A stretch of 64,000 nucleotides of DNA, from assembly GCF_000718985.1 (NCBI RefSeq), contig NZ_JODL01000024.1:124001-188000 (forward strand). Direction: 5' to 3'. This DNA comes from Streptomyces megasporus (lineage in GTDB: Bacteria > Actinomycetota > Actinomycetes > Streptomycetales > Streptomycetaceae). The notes beneath the pieces are model-generated. The model was not told the origin of the DNA. It ran no database searches and worked only from the letters and a program-made list of their open reading frames with translations. This document shows, in pieces, positions 26,177 through 41,181 of the stretch; the first letter of the stretch is position 1; each line of letters begins with the position of its first letter. The position numbers were made by a program, and so were the translations under genes.

Positions 26177-28729
26177 TCAGTTCATCCGGACGCCGACGAT
26201 GCAGGTGTCGTCGTCGGTGTCGGCGTTGCTGTAGGTCAGCATCCGGTCCAGGCGCTGCTCCAGCGTGGCCTCGGGGTCCTGTACGACGGTCATGAGCTGG
26301 TCCAGGGACTCCTGGAGGGAGCGGTCCCGGCGTTCGATCAGGCCGTCGGTGTACATCAGCAGGATGTCGCCGCTCTCCAGCTTCAGCGACTCCTCCTCGT
26401 ACGTGGCCTCGGGGAGGGCGCCGAGGAGGATGCCGCCGACCAGGGGCAGCGCGGCGGCATCCTGCTCGCGCACCAGGACCGGCGGGGGGTGTCCGGCCCT
26501 GGCCCAGCGCAGGACCCGCGTTTCGGGGTCGTAGATGCCGCAGACCGCGGTGGCGGTGACGTTCTCGGTGAGGTGGTGGGCGACGGTGTTCAGCCAGGCC
26601 AGGATCTGGGCGGGGCCCGCGCCGGTGGTGGCCAGGCCGCGCAGCGCGTTGCGGAGCACCACCATGCCGGTGGCCGCTTCGATGCCGTGGCCCGCCACGT
26701 CGCCGACGGACAGCAGGACCTGGCGGGAGGGCAGGACGACGGCGTCGTACCAGTCGCCGCCCACCAGGTGGTCCTCCTCCGCGGGCCGGTAGCGGACGGC
26801 GATGTGCAGGCCCTCGGCCTCTATGGGGCCTCGGGTGGGCGGCATGATGGCGCGCTGCAACTGGAGCGCCATGCGGTTGCGTTCGGCGGCCTGCTGTTCG
26901 GTCTGGGCCAGTTGGTCGCGGGTGGCGCCCAGCGCGACCTCGGTCCAGTGCTGGGCCGAGACGTCCTGGCAGGCGCCGCGCACCACGACGAGTCGTCCCT
27001 CCGCGTCCAGGGCGGGTTCGGCGACCACGCGGATGTGCCGCACGATTCCGTCGGCCCGCTGGAGGCGGAAGGCCGCGGAGGCGGGACGGCGGTGGTGCAG
27101 CAGGGTGCGCAGGAAGCGCCCGATGGTGGCCTCGTCGTCGGGGTGGGTGTGGGTGGGCAGTTGTTCCAGGGGGATGGGCGAGGCGCCCTGCGGCAGTCCG
27201 TGGAGGGCGAAGAGCTGGCTGTTCCAGACGATCTCGCCGGTGACGAGGTTCTCCTCGAAGCCGCCGATGCGGCCCAGGCGCTGGGCGTGTTGCAGCACGC
27301 GCGCCAGTCGGGCGGCCTCGTCCTGCACGCGCCAGATGAGCAGTACGTTCTCGCCGTGCCGGCTGATGCTGACGCTCGCCTCCACCGTCAGCGGCACCTG
27401 GCCGACCAGCGCGCGCAGCGCCATCCGCTCGGCGCGGAAGGGCTCGCCGGTGGCGTGGACGTGCTCGATCTTCTCGAACAGGCCGCTCTCGCCCATCGCC
27501 ATCGGGTACGCCTCCAGCAGCAGCGCTCCGGCGACGGCGCTGCGCGGACGTCCCACCGGGTCGACGAAGTGGCTGCTGACGTGGTGGATTCGGAAGTCGA
27601 CGAGCCGGCCCTCGCCGTCCAGGTGGGGCACCAGCACCAGGGCGGAGTCCAGCAGGCCGTCGGCGAAGTCCACCAGTTCCGGGATGCCGGGGGGCCGCAC
27701 CTGCTGGGGGCCGCCGGGGCCGTAGGCGGGCGGGGCCGGGGAGTGGGTGTCCAGCGTGTGGGCGCACAGCTCGGCCAGCGCCTCGATCTGCCGCTCCACC
27801 TGCGGGGGCTGTGGTTCCAGCGGGCCGGGCCAGCAGATCTCCAGGACGCCCAGGATGCGTCCGCCGGTGCCCGCGGGGGTCGTCACCCGGCAGCCGTCGG
27901 GCGCCTGCCGCCGTCCCAGCGTGGGCAGCCCGGCCTCGGCGGGGGACGGGAACCACACGGTGCGGCGTTCGGTGAGGGCCCGGCGGGCGGGCGTGGCCAC
28001 CCCGGGGGGCACGTAGTGCCACCGGGCGGCCTCCTCCGCGGCGAAGCCCGCGCAGCCGGCCAGGGTGAGGGAGGCGTCGGTGCCGGCGGCCCAGATGGCC
28101 ACCGCCGTGGCGCCCAGCGGGGACAGCGCGTGTTCCAGGAGGGACTCGGCGACGGCCTGGGTGTCGCTCGCGGCCAGCGCGCCGCTCTCCGCGGTGCGCA
28201 GCCGCACCGACAGCGAGGTGGCGTCCTTCCGCTCGGACGTCCGGCCCCCGCCGTTCTCCCAGTCCTCCCCGGCTCGGGTGAGGAAGTCGCGGGCGGCCTC
28301 GGTGAGGCGGTCGCGGGACGCCTGGTCGATGAGGTCGGCGGCCAGTTCGAGCCGGGAGACGCCGGCCTGGTCGGCGAGGACGGCCAGTTGCCTGGCGGCC
28401 TGCGCCGGTCCGCAGCCCAGCCGTTCGACCAGGATGCCCTTGGCCATCTCGATCAGGGCCCGCCCCTCGGAGGCGGCGTGGGCCTCCCGCACCTCGCGGC
28501 GGAGCCGCTCGACCGTGGCGGCCAGCCTGCCGAGGTGCGGGTCGTCGCCGCTCCGCGGGCCCTCGTGGAGCCGCCCCTCGTACAGCCTCTTCTCCTGCCG
28601 CGGTCCCTCGTACGGCACCACGGCCGCGGTGTTCCCCCCGGTCGCGTCCGTGCCGGGCGCCCTCCCTTCCGGGACGGCCCGCGGGGCCCCGTCCCGCAGG
28701 ACGGGCTCGTCCGGCCGCTGGGTCTCCAC
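26177..28729 (-). CDS. ANTAR-GAF-PAS-PP2C (SpoIIE-type) serine phosphatase
   Basis: 850 residues, cytoplasmic. Residues ~70-137 are an ANTAR-like RNA-binding helix set (LIEMAKGILVERLGCGPAQA). A GAF-type sensor follows (~185-320), then a PAS/GAF-like region (~350-480), a PAS domain around IGGFEENLVTGEIVWNSQLF (~500-600), and a PP2C/SpoIIE phosphatase (~640-850) with GGDWYDAVVLP, GDVAGHGIEAA and LLMYTDGLIERRD. SpoIIE-type phosphatases dephosphorylate STAS anti-anti-sigma factors, so this protein probably feeds a sigma-factor partner switch. An ANTAR domain at the N-terminus of such a phosphatase is a less usual pairing. It follows the poly-HAMP kinase gene by 51 bp on the same strand, so the two probably form an operon. 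Confidence 0.88.
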   Translation of the reverse strand: METQRPDEPVLRDGAPRAVPEGRAPGTDATGGNTAAVVPYEGPRQEKRLYEGRLHEGPRSGDDPHLGRLAATVERLRREVREAHAASEGRALIEMAKGILVERLGCGPAQAARQLAVLADQAGVSRLELAADLIDQASRDRLTEAARDFLTRAGEDWENGGGRTSERKDATSLSVRLRTAESGALAASDTQAVAESLLEHALSPLGATAVAIWAAGTDASLTLAGCAGFAAEEAARWHYVPPGVATPARRALTERRTVWFPSPAEAGLPTLGRRQAPDGCRVTTPAGTGGRILGVLEICWPGPLEPQPPQVERQIEALAELCAHTLDTHSPAPPAYGPGGPQQVRPPGIPELVDFADGLLDSALVLVPHLDGEGRLVDFRIHHVSSHFVDPVGRPRSAVAGALLLEAYPMAMGESGLFEKIEHVHATGEPFRAERMALRALVGQVPLTVEASVSISRHGENVLLIWRVQDEAARLARVLQHAQRLGRIGGFEENLVTGEIVWNSQLFALHGLPQGASPIPLEQLPTHTHPDDEATIGRFLRTLLHHRRPASAAFRLQRADGIVRHIRVVAEPALDAEGRLVVVRGACQDVSAQHWTEVALGATRDQLAQTEQQAAERNRMALQLQRAIMPPTRGPIEAEGLHIAVRYRPAEEDHLVGGDWYDAVVLPSRQVLLSVGDVAGHGIEAATGMVVLRNALRGLATTGAGPAQILAWLNTVAHHLTENVTATAVCGIYDPETRVLRWARAGHPPPVLVREQDAAALPLVGGILLGALPEATYEEESLKLESGDILLMYTDGLIERRDRSLQESLDQLMTVVQDPEATLEQRLDRMLTYSNADTDDDTCIVGVRMN

Positions 28730-28780
28730 TGCTGTGCTCCTCGGAAGGTGGTGTTCGACGGGCGGGGGCCGGGTCGCGGT

Positions 28781-32812
<4,032 letters not shown>

Positions 32813-32859
32813 CTCCGCCCTCGTTCCGTCCGTCCGCCACCAGGTCCCACCCCGTACGG

Positions 32860-32892
32860 CGGCCCTGCCCGTCGCACCGACGGGCAGGGCCG
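32860..32892 (-). terminator. Hairpin with 15-bp perfect arms and 3-nt loop
   Basis: Left arm CGGCCCTGCCCGTCG, loop CAC, right arm its complement. Lies between the DHFR-like gene and the poly-HAMP kinase on the same strand. It could terminate the former or act as a leader structure of the latter. Confidence 0.6.
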
Positions 32893-32908
32893 TTCCACGC
32901 TTGCGAAA

Positions 32909-32938
32909 CCGCATGCTTGCAGTGCGGCAAGCATGCGG
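32909..32938. promoter_or_regulatory. Inverted repeat with 12-bp perfect arms
   Basis: CCGCATGCTTGC and GCAAGCATGCGG around a 6-bp spacer, in a locally AT-richer stretch 97 bp upstream of the kinase ATG. Each arm contains GCATGC. It may be an operator or a second stem in the leader. Confidence 0.5.
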
Positions 32939-33075
32939 AACACGGCGAGATTACCCCACCTCCCAAAGTGCTTTGACTCACTGTTTCGGCCGAGAAATCG
33001 GGGGTAGACGCCAGCGGGCACGGGCACTCGCGGCGGCCTCGGTTCCGGTCCCGCCGGCGGCCTGCCCTCCGCCGC

Positions 33076-33696
33076 TCACTCGTCCAGGGCGAACGAGCCG
33101 TAGCGGGGCCGTCCCGCCGCGCGGTAGGTGTGGATCGCCACGCCGGTGCCGGTCGTCCTGCTGTCGGTCAGCTCCAGTGCGGTCGGCACGGCGCCGTCGT
33201 CGAACAGTCGCTTCCCGCTGCCCAGCAGGACGGGGTAGACCAGCAGGCGGTACTCGTCGATGAGGCCGTGCGCCATCAGGCTCCGGGCCAGGGTGCCGCT
33301 GCCGTGGATCTGCAGCTCGCCCTCCAGCCGCTCCTTGAGCGCGGCGACCTCCCGCGCCGCGTCGCCCCCGAGCAGCGTGGAGTTGTGCCACTCCACCTTC
33401 TCCAGGGTCCGGGAGGCGACGTACTTGGGCAGGGCGTTGAGTTTGGTCGCGATGGGGTCGTCCTCGTCGGTGACGTGCGGCCAGTGGGCGGCGAAGATCT
33501 GGTACGTCCTGCGGCCCAGCAGGAAGCCGTCCACCGTGCGGAACACCTCGTCCATGAACCGGCCCATGTCCTCGTCGGCGTAGGGCACCAGCCAGCCGCC
33601 GTGCTCGAAACCGCCGTCGCGGTCCTCGTCCGGGCCTCCGGGGGCCTGCACGACCCCGTCCAGGGTCAGGAACTCGGTCAGTGTCAGCTTCGCCAT
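33076..33696 (-). CDS. Dihydrofolate reductase-family (RibD C-terminal-like) protein
   Basis: 206 residues. The N-terminal strand and loop KLTLTEFLTLDGVVQAPGG, the FLLGRRTYQIFAAHWP motif and the C-terminal LLVYPVLLGSGKRLFDD are characteristic of the YyaP/YwjB-type DHFR-fold family related to the RibD reductase domain. These bind NADPH; true substrates are usually unknown. ATG start at 33696. Divergent from the DNA ligase gene across ~140 bp. Confidence 0.9.
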   Translation of the reverse strand: MAKLTLTEFLTLDGVVQAPGGPDEDRDGGFEHGGWLVPYADEDMGRFMDEVFRTVDGFLLGRRTYQIFAAHWPHVTDEDDPIATKLNALPKYVASRTLEKVEWHNSTLLGGDAAREVAALKERLEGELQIHGSGTLARSLMAHGLIDEYRLLVYPVLLGSGKRLFDDGAVPTALELTDSRTTGTGVAIHTYRAAGRPRYGSFALDE

Positions 33697-33838
33697 GGTC
33701 CTCTTCCTCTTCCTCTCCGCTCGGCTCGGTCCTCTCGGGGTGGGACCCGCCGGCGCGTCGAAACTCATCGGTTCCGCGGTCACGTCCTTCCGCGTGCCGT
33801 TCGAAGGCGAGGGAACCCGTCCGGGTGAGGATGGGGTC

Positions 33839-35374
33839 ATGCTGCTGGCCGAAGTCGCCCGGGTCTCCCGCCGGGTCGCGGAGACCTCCTCGCGCGCGGA
33901 GAAGATCGCCCTGCTCGCCGGGCTGTTCCGTGAGGCCGATCCCGAGGACGCCCCGGTCGTCATCACGTACCTGGCGGGCAGGCTCCCCCAGCGCAGGACC
34001 GGGGTCGGCTGGAAGTCGCTGAGTCGGCCGGTCCCTCCGGCGGAGGAGCCGTCGCTGTCGGTGTCGGACGTCCACCGGGCCCTCGACGGGATCGCCGCCG
34101 TGTCGGGCAAGGGCGCGCAGGCGGAGCGCGGGCGGCTGCTGCGCGGGCTGTTGTCCGCCGCCACCGCCGAGGAGCAGCGCTTCCTCGTCCGGCTGCTCGG
34201 CGGCGAGCTGCGGCAGGGGGCGCTGGACGCGTTCGCCGTCGAGGGGTTGGCGGCGGCGGTGGGCGCGGAGCCCGCCGAGGTGCGGCGCGCGGTGATGGTC
34301 GGCGGCTCGCTCGGCGCGGTCGCCCGGGCGCTGCTGGCCCGCGGCGCCGGGGCGCTCGCGGAGTTCCGGCTCGACGTGGGACGGCCGGTGCTGCCGATGC
34401 TCGCCCGGACCGCCGGGGACGTGGACGAGGCGCTGGACCGGCTCGGACCGTGCGCGGTGGAGGAGAAGCTCGACGGCATCCGCGTCCAGGTGCACCGCGA
34501 CGGCGCCGACGTGCGGATCTTCACCCGCACCCTGGACGAGATCACCGACCGGCTCCCGGAGGTGGTCGCCGCCGCCCGGGAGCTCGGGGCCGAGCGGGCG
34601 GTCCTCGACGGTGAGGTCATCGCGCTGGGCGAGGACGGCCGGCCCAGGCCCTTCCAGGAGGTCGCGAGCCGGGTCGGGTCGCGGCTGGACGTGGCGCGGG
34701 CGCGGGCGTCGCTGCCGCTGTCGCCCGTCTTCTTCGACCTGCTGTCGGTCGACGGTCGCGACCTGTTGACGTTGCCGGTCACCGAGCGGTACGCGGAGCT
34801 GGTCCGGGTGGTGCCCGAGCCGATGCGGGTCCTGCGCGTGGTCGTGGACGATCCGGGGGACGAGCGGGCCCGGGCGGCGGCCCGGGAGTTCGCCGACGAG
34901 GTGCTGATCCGCGGCCACGAGGGCGTGATGCTCAAGGCGCTGGACTCCGTCTACGGCGCGGGGCGGCGCGGCTCGTCCTGGCTGAAGGTGAAGCCGGTGC
35001 ACACCCTGGACCTGGTGGTGCTGGCCGCCGAGTGGGGGCACGGGCGGCGCACGGGGAAGCTGTCCAACCTCCATCTGGGCGCGCGCCGACCGGACGGTTC
35101 CTTCGCGATGCTCGGCAAGACCTTCAAGGGCCTCACCGACGCCATGCTGGCCTGGCAGACCGAGCGGCTGCTCGAACTGGCCACCGACGACGACGGGTTC
35201 ACGGTGACGGTGCGGCCGGAGCTGGTGGTGGAGATCGCCTTCGACGGGGTGCAGCGCTCCCCGCGCTACCCGGAGGGGGTGACGCTGCGGTTCGCGCGGG
35301 TGCTGCGCCACCGGGAGGACAAGACGGCGGCGGAGGCGGACACCGTGGAGACGGTCCTGTCCTACGCGGGGTGA
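33839..35374 (+). CDS. ATP-dependent DNA ligase (LigB type)
   Basis: 511 residues. An N-terminal helical DNA-binding domain (~1-190) precedes the adenylation domain with the nucleotide-attachment motif EEKLDGIRVQ (lysine nucleophile at ~206), motif III-like FFDLLSVDG, motif IV EGVMLK and motif V WLKVKP. An OB-fold C-terminal domain ends the protein. This is the stand-alone actinobacterial ATP ligase, a repair enzyme that supplements the NAD-dependent LigA. The ATG at 33839 has GAGG eight bases upstream; an in-frame extension to 33695 overlaps the promoter region of the divergent reductase. Confidence 0.94.
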   Translation: MLLAEVARVSRRVAETSSRAEKIALLAGLFREADPEDAPVVITYLAGRLPQRRTGVGWKSLSRPVPPAEEPSLSVSDVHRALDGIAAVSGKGAQAERGRLLRGLLSAATAEEQRFLVRLLGGELRQGALDAFAVEGLAAAVGAEPAEVRRAVMVGGSLGAVARALLARGAGALAEFRLDVGRPVLPMLARTAGDVDEALDRLGPCAVEEKLDGIRVQVHRDGADVRIFTRTLDEITDRLPEVVAAARELGAERAVLDGEVIALGEDGRPRPFQEVASRVGSRLDVARARASLPLSPVFFDLLSVDGRDLLTLPVTERYAELVRVVPEPMRVLRVVVDDPGDERARAAAREFADEVLIRGHEGVMLKALDSVYGAGRRGSSWLKVKPVHTLDLVVLAAEWGHGRRTGKLSNLHLGARRPDGSFAMLGKTFKGLTDAMLAWQTERLLELATDDDGFTVTVRPELVVEIAFDGVQRSPRYPEGVTLRFARVLRHREDKTAAEADTVETVLSYAG

Positions 35375-35502
35375 GCCCGGCGGGGCTCCGGCAGGGCTTC
35401 GACGGGGTCCCGCCGGCGTCCGGGCGGCACCCCCGTCCGGGCTCCTACCATGGGTGTGTCGGCAGTCCGGCTGGGGCACGGCCGCGTCGGGGAGGAGCCA
35501 CC

Positions 35503-36012
35503 GTGACCGAACGCAAACCGCCCGGAGTGAGCTTCGAGACGTGGGTGGACCGGCAGGTCCGCGTGGCGGCCGAACAGGGCGGGTTCGACGACCTGCCGGG
35601 GGCCGGCAAGCCCCTTCCCGACCTGGACCGGCCGTACGACGAGCTGTGGTGGGTCAAGAAGAAGATGGACCGCGAGGGGCTGTCCTTCCTGCCGCCGGCG
35701 CTCGCGCTGCGCAAGGAGGCGGAGGACGCCCTGGAGGCCGTCTCACGGGCCCCCTCGGAGGCCCGGGTGCGGCGGATCGTGGCGGAGATCAACGAGAAGA
35801 TCGCCGCGGCGCGCAGGATGCCGCCGCCCGGCCCGCCGCTCGGGCTCGCGCCCTTCGACGTCGAGCAGGTGGTGCGCGAGTGGCGCGAGCGGCGTTCCCC
35901 GAAGTCCCCCGGAACGGACCGGCCGCACGAGGAGTCACCGCCCCCGCGCTCCCGGTTCAGGCTGTGGCGGGGGCGCCGCCGGGACGACCGTCGGGACCGC
36001 CGAGACCGCTGA
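35503..36012 (+). CDS. DUF1992 (DnaJ homologue subfamily C member 28-like) protein
   Basis: 169 residues. The conserved DUF1992 region spans ~8-75: ETWVDRQVRVAAEQGGFDDL, PGAGKPLPDLDRPYDELWW and VKKKMDREGLSFLPPAL. The C-terminal ~50 residues are Arg-rich and probably disordered. GTG start with GGAGGAG just upstream. Family function is unknown; the eukaryotic relative is linked to J-domain proteins, but there is no J domain here. Convergent with bglC across a strong hairpin. Confidence 0.88.
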   Translation: MTERKPPGVSFETWVDRQVRVAAEQGGFDDLPGAGKPLPDLDRPYDELWWVKKKMDREGLSFLPPALALRKEAEDALEAVSRAPSEARVRRIVAEINEKIAAARRMPPPGPPLGLAPFDVEQVVREWRERRSPKSPGTDRPHEESPPPRSRFRLWRGRRRDDRRDRRDR

Positions 36013-36121
36013 GATCGCGGGGCGGCGCCGAGGCCGCCGCGCGGAGCGCTCGGGACCAGTCCACGATCCCCGGGTGCGAGTCGACGATCTCCTCGGCGAC
36101 CTCCCCCGCACGGGCGCGGCC

Positions 36122-36157
36122 CGCGGGACCGGCCGACGGTTCGGCGCCGGTCCCGCG
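36122..36157. terminator. Bidirectional terminator between DUF1992 and bglC
   Basis: Arms CGCGGGACCGG/CCGGTCCCGCG extended by CCGA/TCGG after a 2-nt bulge, loop CGGT. Confidence 0.7.
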
Positions 36158-36193
36158 AGCCGCGGAGACGGTGGGGGGACGGTGGGAAGCCGC

Positions 36194-37654
<1,461 letters not shown>

Positions 37655-37730
37655 GGAAGATCCTTCCTGCTCGACGGTGGTGCGCTGGGAGAACGAGGAG
37701 AGGCGTTCGGGGGAAACGCGCGGAGGAACG

Positions 37731-38672
37731 TCAGCCCTTGACGGCGCCCTGCATGATGCCGCCGACGATCTGTCTGCCGAAGACGACGAACATGACCAGC
37801 AGCGGGAGAGTGCCGAGCAGGGCACCGGCCATGATGAGCGACTGGTCCCGGATGTAGCCCGAGCTGAGCTGGGTCAGGGCGACCGGGATCGTGGGGTTGG
37901 TCATGTCCAGCACGATGAACGGCCAGAAGAAGTCGTTCCAGGCGTGCACGAACGTGATCATGAACAGTACGGCCATCGCCGGTCTGGCGACCGGCAGGAC
38001 GACGCTCCAGAAGATCCGCAGGCTGTGCGCGCCGTCCACACGACCGGCCTCGACGAGTTCGTCCGGCAGCGCCTCGGACAGGTACTGCCGCATGAAGAAC
38101 ACGCCGACGGCGCTCACCAGGGTGGGGAAGATGACCGCGGGGAGTTTCTGCCCCCATCCCAGCTCGGTCATCATCATGAACAGCGGGACGACACTGAGCT
38201 GCGGCGGCACCATCATCGTCCCGATGACCAGCATCAGCAGGATGTTGCGCCCGCGGAAGCGCAGCTTGGCGAAGGCGAAGCCGGCCAGGGTGGCGAAGAG
38301 GACGGTGGACAGGGCGATCGTCGTGGCGACGATGAAGCTGTTGGTCAGGGCCTTGCCCATCGCCGCGTCCTCCCACGCGGCCGAGAGGTTCTTCAGCAGG
38401 TTCGGCCCCGGCAGGAACGGCGGCGGCGTCTGGGAGACGCGGGTGTTGTCGGTCGAGGCCGCCACCATCGTCCAGTAGAGCGGGAACAGGGAGAGAAACG
38501 CCGCCACGGCGAGCAGCGCGTAGGCGACGGGGCCGGCCTTGTGCTGGCGTCCGGCCCCCGGCCGCAGGAGTGGGCGGCGGGGCCGACGGTTTCGGAGCCG
38601 GCTTCGGGGCGGGGCGACGCCCGTGAGCGGCTCGAGCGCTTCCGCCCCGGGGCGGGCGGTGTCGGTGGTCAT
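37731..38672 (-). CDS. cebG: Cello-oligosaccharide ABC transporter permease CebG
   Basis: 313 residues, six predicted membrane segments after a ~45-residue basic N-terminus. The cytoplasmic EAA loop reads [20 protein letters not shown], the docking site for the shared ATPase (MsiK in Streptomyces, not encoded here). It pairs with CebF, and the gap between the two genes is only 18 bp. MalG-like carbohydrate uptake family. ATG start at 38672. Confidence 0.93.
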   Translation of the reverse strand: MTTDTARPGAEALEPLTGVAPPRSRLRNRRPRRPLLRPGAGRQHKAGPVAYALLAVAAFLSLFPLYWTMVAASTDNTRVSQTPPPFLPGPNLLKNLSAAWEDAAMGKALTNSFIVATTIALSTVLFATLAGFAFAKLRFRGRNILLMLVIGTMMVPPQLSVVPLFMMMTELGWGQKLPAVIFPTLVSAVGVFFMRQYLSEALPDELVEAGRVDGAHSLRIFWSVVLPVARPAMAVLFMITFVHAWNDFFWPFIVLDMTNPTIPVALTQLSSGYIRDQSLIMAGALLGTLPLLVMFVVFGRQIVGGIMQGAVKG

Positions 38673-38690
38673 GGGTTTACCGCTCCCTGG

Positions 38691-39704
38691 TCAGGACGTA
38701 CGGGACGTGAGGCGCTTGACGAGGCGTTGCAGGACGAAGACGAGGATCAGCAGGGCGAACATCGCCCAGGCGACCGTGGCGGCCCGCCCCATCTCGTAGT
38801 TCTTCCAGCCCTCCTCGTAGAGCAGCAGGCCGAGCGTCTGGTACTGGTTGTCCGCTCCGCCGCTGACACCGTTCGGGCCCTGGCCGAAGATCAGCGGCTC
38901 GCCGAAGAGCTGGGTGGCTCCGATGGTGGACAGCACGATGGTGAAGACGATCGTGGAGCGGATGCCGGGGATGGTGACCTTGGTGAACTGCTGCCAGCGC
39001 GAGGCTCCGTCGATGGCGGCGGCCTCGTACCGTTCCCGGGGGATGGCCTGCATCGCCGCCAGGTACAGCAGGGCGTTGTAGCCGGTCCACCGCCAGATCA
39101 CGATGGTGGAGATCGCGAACTGGGCGGGCCACTTGCCGCTCTCCCAGTCGATGTTGTCGAATCCGAACAGGCCCAGGAACCAGTTGATCATGCCGAAGTC
39201 GCGCTCGAAGAGCATGGTGAACACCAGCGCGGCGGCGCCGATCGAGGTCGCGTAGGGCGTCAGGGCCGCGACCCGGAAGAAGGCCGAGCCCCGCAGGGTG
39301 TAGTTGAGCAGGTGGGCCAGGCCCAGGGCCATCAGCAACTGCGGGACGGTGGAGATCACGCCGATGGTGAAGGTGTTCGTCAGCGCGTTCCAGAAGCGTT
39401 CGTCCCGCCAGAGCTCCGTGTAGTTCCCGAAGCCCTCCCACTCCATGATGTCCATGGTCGCGAGCTCCACGTCGTGGAGGGAGAGCCAGCCCGTGTAGAG
39501 CAGCGGGTAGAAGCTGAAGGCGGCGAAGACGACGAAGAAGGGCGCGATGAACGCGTAGGGCGCCGCCTTGATGTCGAAGCGGTGGAGGAGGGTGCGCCAT
39601 GCCCGCCGGGGGTTCGCCCGGTCACGGCCGGGGCGCTCCTTTGCGGGGCCGGCCGGGGCGCCCTGCGGCCCGCCGACGCCGGGTGCCGAGGTGGAGGTGG
39701 CCAC
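38691..39704 (-). CDS. cebF: Cello-oligosaccharide ABC transporter permease CebF
   Basis: 337 residues, MalF-like, with six membrane segments starting at ~50 (PYAFIAPFFVVFAAFSFYPL). The EAA loop is EAAAIDGASRWQQFTKVTIP. A GTG start at 39704 follows an AGGAAGG ribosome site. Positioned between cebE and cebG as expected for the cellobiose/cellotriose importer. The ~45-residue Pro/Gly-rich N-terminus is cytoplasmic and of no clear function. Confidence 0.93.
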   Translation of the reverse strand: MATSTSAPGVGGPQGAPAGPAKERPGRDRANPRRAWRTLLHRFDIKAAPYAFIAPFFVVFAAFSFYPLLYTGWLSLHDVELATMDIMEWEGFGNYTELWRDERFWNALTNTFTIGVISTVPQLLMALGLAHLLNYTLRGSAFFRVAALTPYATSIGAAALVFTMLFERDFGMINWFLGLFGFDNIDWESGKWPAQFAISTIVIWRWTGYNALLYLAAMQAIPRERYEAAAIDGASRWQQFTKVTIPGIRSTIVFTIVLSTIGATQLFGEPLIFGQGPNGVSGGADNQYQTLGLLLYEEGWKNYEMGRAATVAWAMFALLILVFVLQRLVKRLTSRTS

Positions 39705-39802
39705 GGAGGGCTTCCTTCCTGGAGTGCGTGGTGGGGAGGGGTCCCCGCCGGCCGCGCGGGAGGGCGCCGGCCGACGGGGACCTCATCGGTGGTCGGGCCG
39801 GG

Positions 39803-41107
39803 TCAGTCGACCGCCTTCCGGATGCGCTCGTCCGTGGTCTTCCAGGCCTCCGCCGGGCTCTTGCCCTGTTCGACGAGTTGGAGGCCCTGGGAGAAGGTGT
39901 CCTTGATGGTGCCGTCCTTGGGTCCGAGCACCTGCTCGTCGGGGATCTCCTTGGCGGCCTCGCCGAAGATCTTCCCGATCGGGGCGTCGCTGAAGTACTC
40001 GGACGTCGCCCCGGTCACCGCCGGGGTCTCCAGGGCCTTCTCGGAGGAGGGGAAGTTGCCGATCTCCTTGAAGATGTGCTCCTGCTGCTCCGGGGCGGTC
40101 AGCCAGGCCACCAGCTTCTCGGCCTCCTTCTTCACCGGGCTGTTCTCCATCACCCCGAGGAAGGAACCGCCCCAGTTGGCGCCCTTGGGGGCCTTGGCCA
40201 CGTCCCACTTGCCCTTGTTGGCCGCGCCGGCCTTCTCGCTGATGTGGGCGAGCATCCACGCCGGGCAGACGGCGGTGGCGAAGGTGCTGTTGGCCAGTCC
40301 GGGGTCCCAACCGGGCTGGAACTGACGCAGCTTGGCCGTCAGTCCTTCGGTGGCGGCCTCCGAGGCCAGGTCCCAGGCTTCCTTGACGACCGGGTTGTCC
40401 TGGTGGATCAGGTCGCCGGACTTGTTGTAGAACTGCTCGGAGTGGCCGTAGATCATGGCGTTGAACAGGCCGCTGGCGCTGTCCATGTAGGCGACGCCGT
40501 CACCCTTGAACCCGGCCTTGAACTCCTTGCCGACCTCGACGTACTTCGCCCAGTCGCCCTCCCACAGCGCGGCGACCTCCTCGCGGTCGGTGGGCAGGCC
40601 CGCCTTCTCGAACATGTCCTTGCGGTAGCAGACCGCCATGGGTCCGATGTCCGTGCCCAGGCCGATGACCTTGCCGTCGCCGGTGGTGACCTGGTTCTGC
40701 TTCCACGGCAGGAAGTGGTCGGTGTCGGGGACGGCGGAGAGGTCGGCGAACTTGTCCGCCCGGGTGTCGGCGAGCTCCTTGGCGCGGCCGATCTCTATGC
40801 CCTGGATGTCCTTCAGTCCGCTGCCGGCGGCGAGTCGGGTCTGCAGCGCCGTGTAGTACGTCTGCTCGTCGCCGGCCACCTCGGCCTCGATGAGGATGTC
40901 GGGGTTCTCCTTCATGTACTTCTCGAGGAGCCCGGTCTCCTTGATGCCCATGACGCCGAACAGGCCCATGGTGACGACGGTCTTGCCGTCCTTCGTCCGT
41001 GCGTCGCCGCCGTCGTCCCCGCCCGAACAGCCCGCGACGAGCGTGAGGGCTGCGACCGAGACCGCGGCTACGACTCTTGTACCGAACAGCTTGCGGGATC
41101 TGCCCAT
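39803..41107 (-). CDS. cebE: Cello-oligosaccharide-binding lipoprotein CebE
   Basis: 434 residues. A lipoprotein signal peptide ends in LTLVAGC (lipidated Cys27). The rest is a family 1 extracellular solute-binding protein with a central EIGRAKELADTRADKFADLS segment and several tryptophans suited to sugar stacking. Anchored outside the membrane, it delivers cellobiose/cellotriose to CebFG. ATG at 41107 with AAGGAGG upstream. Identity as CebE rests on the complete locus (cebR, cebEFG, bglC) and CebR boxes more than on any single residue. First gene of the operon. Confidence 0.93.
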   Translation of the reverse strand: MGRSRKLFGTRVVAAVSVAALTLVAGCSGGDDGGDARTKDGKTVVTMGLFGVMGIKETGLLEKYMKENPDILIEAEVAGDEQTYYTALQTRLAAGSGLKDIQGIEIGRAKELADTRADKFADLSAVPDTDHFLPWKQNQVTTGDGKVIGLGTDIGPMAVCYRKDMFEKAGLPTDREEVAALWEGDWAKYVEVGKEFKAGFKGDGVAYMDSASGLFNAMIYGHSEQFYNKSGDLIHQDNPVVKEAWDLASEAATEGLTAKLRQFQPGWDPGLANSTFATAVCPAWMLAHISEKAGAANKGKWDVAKAPKGANWGGSFLGVMENSPVKKEAEKLVAWLTAPEQQEHIFKEIGNFPSSEKALETPAVTGATSEYFSDAPIGKIFGEAAKEIPDEQVLGPKDGTIKDTFSQGLQLVEQGKSPAEAWKTTDERIRKAVD

Positions 41108-41181
41108 GGCGTCCTCCTTGCGGCGGCGTGGGAGCGCCGCGATGTGAACTCGTCGTGGCCGTCCGGTGCGAGACGGCGGGA

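Noticed and set aside
32813..32914. Longer start for the poly-HAMP kinase at 32914
   Set aside because: It would place a 15-bp-arm hairpin inside the coding region and adds Arg/Gly-rich sequence without family resemblance.
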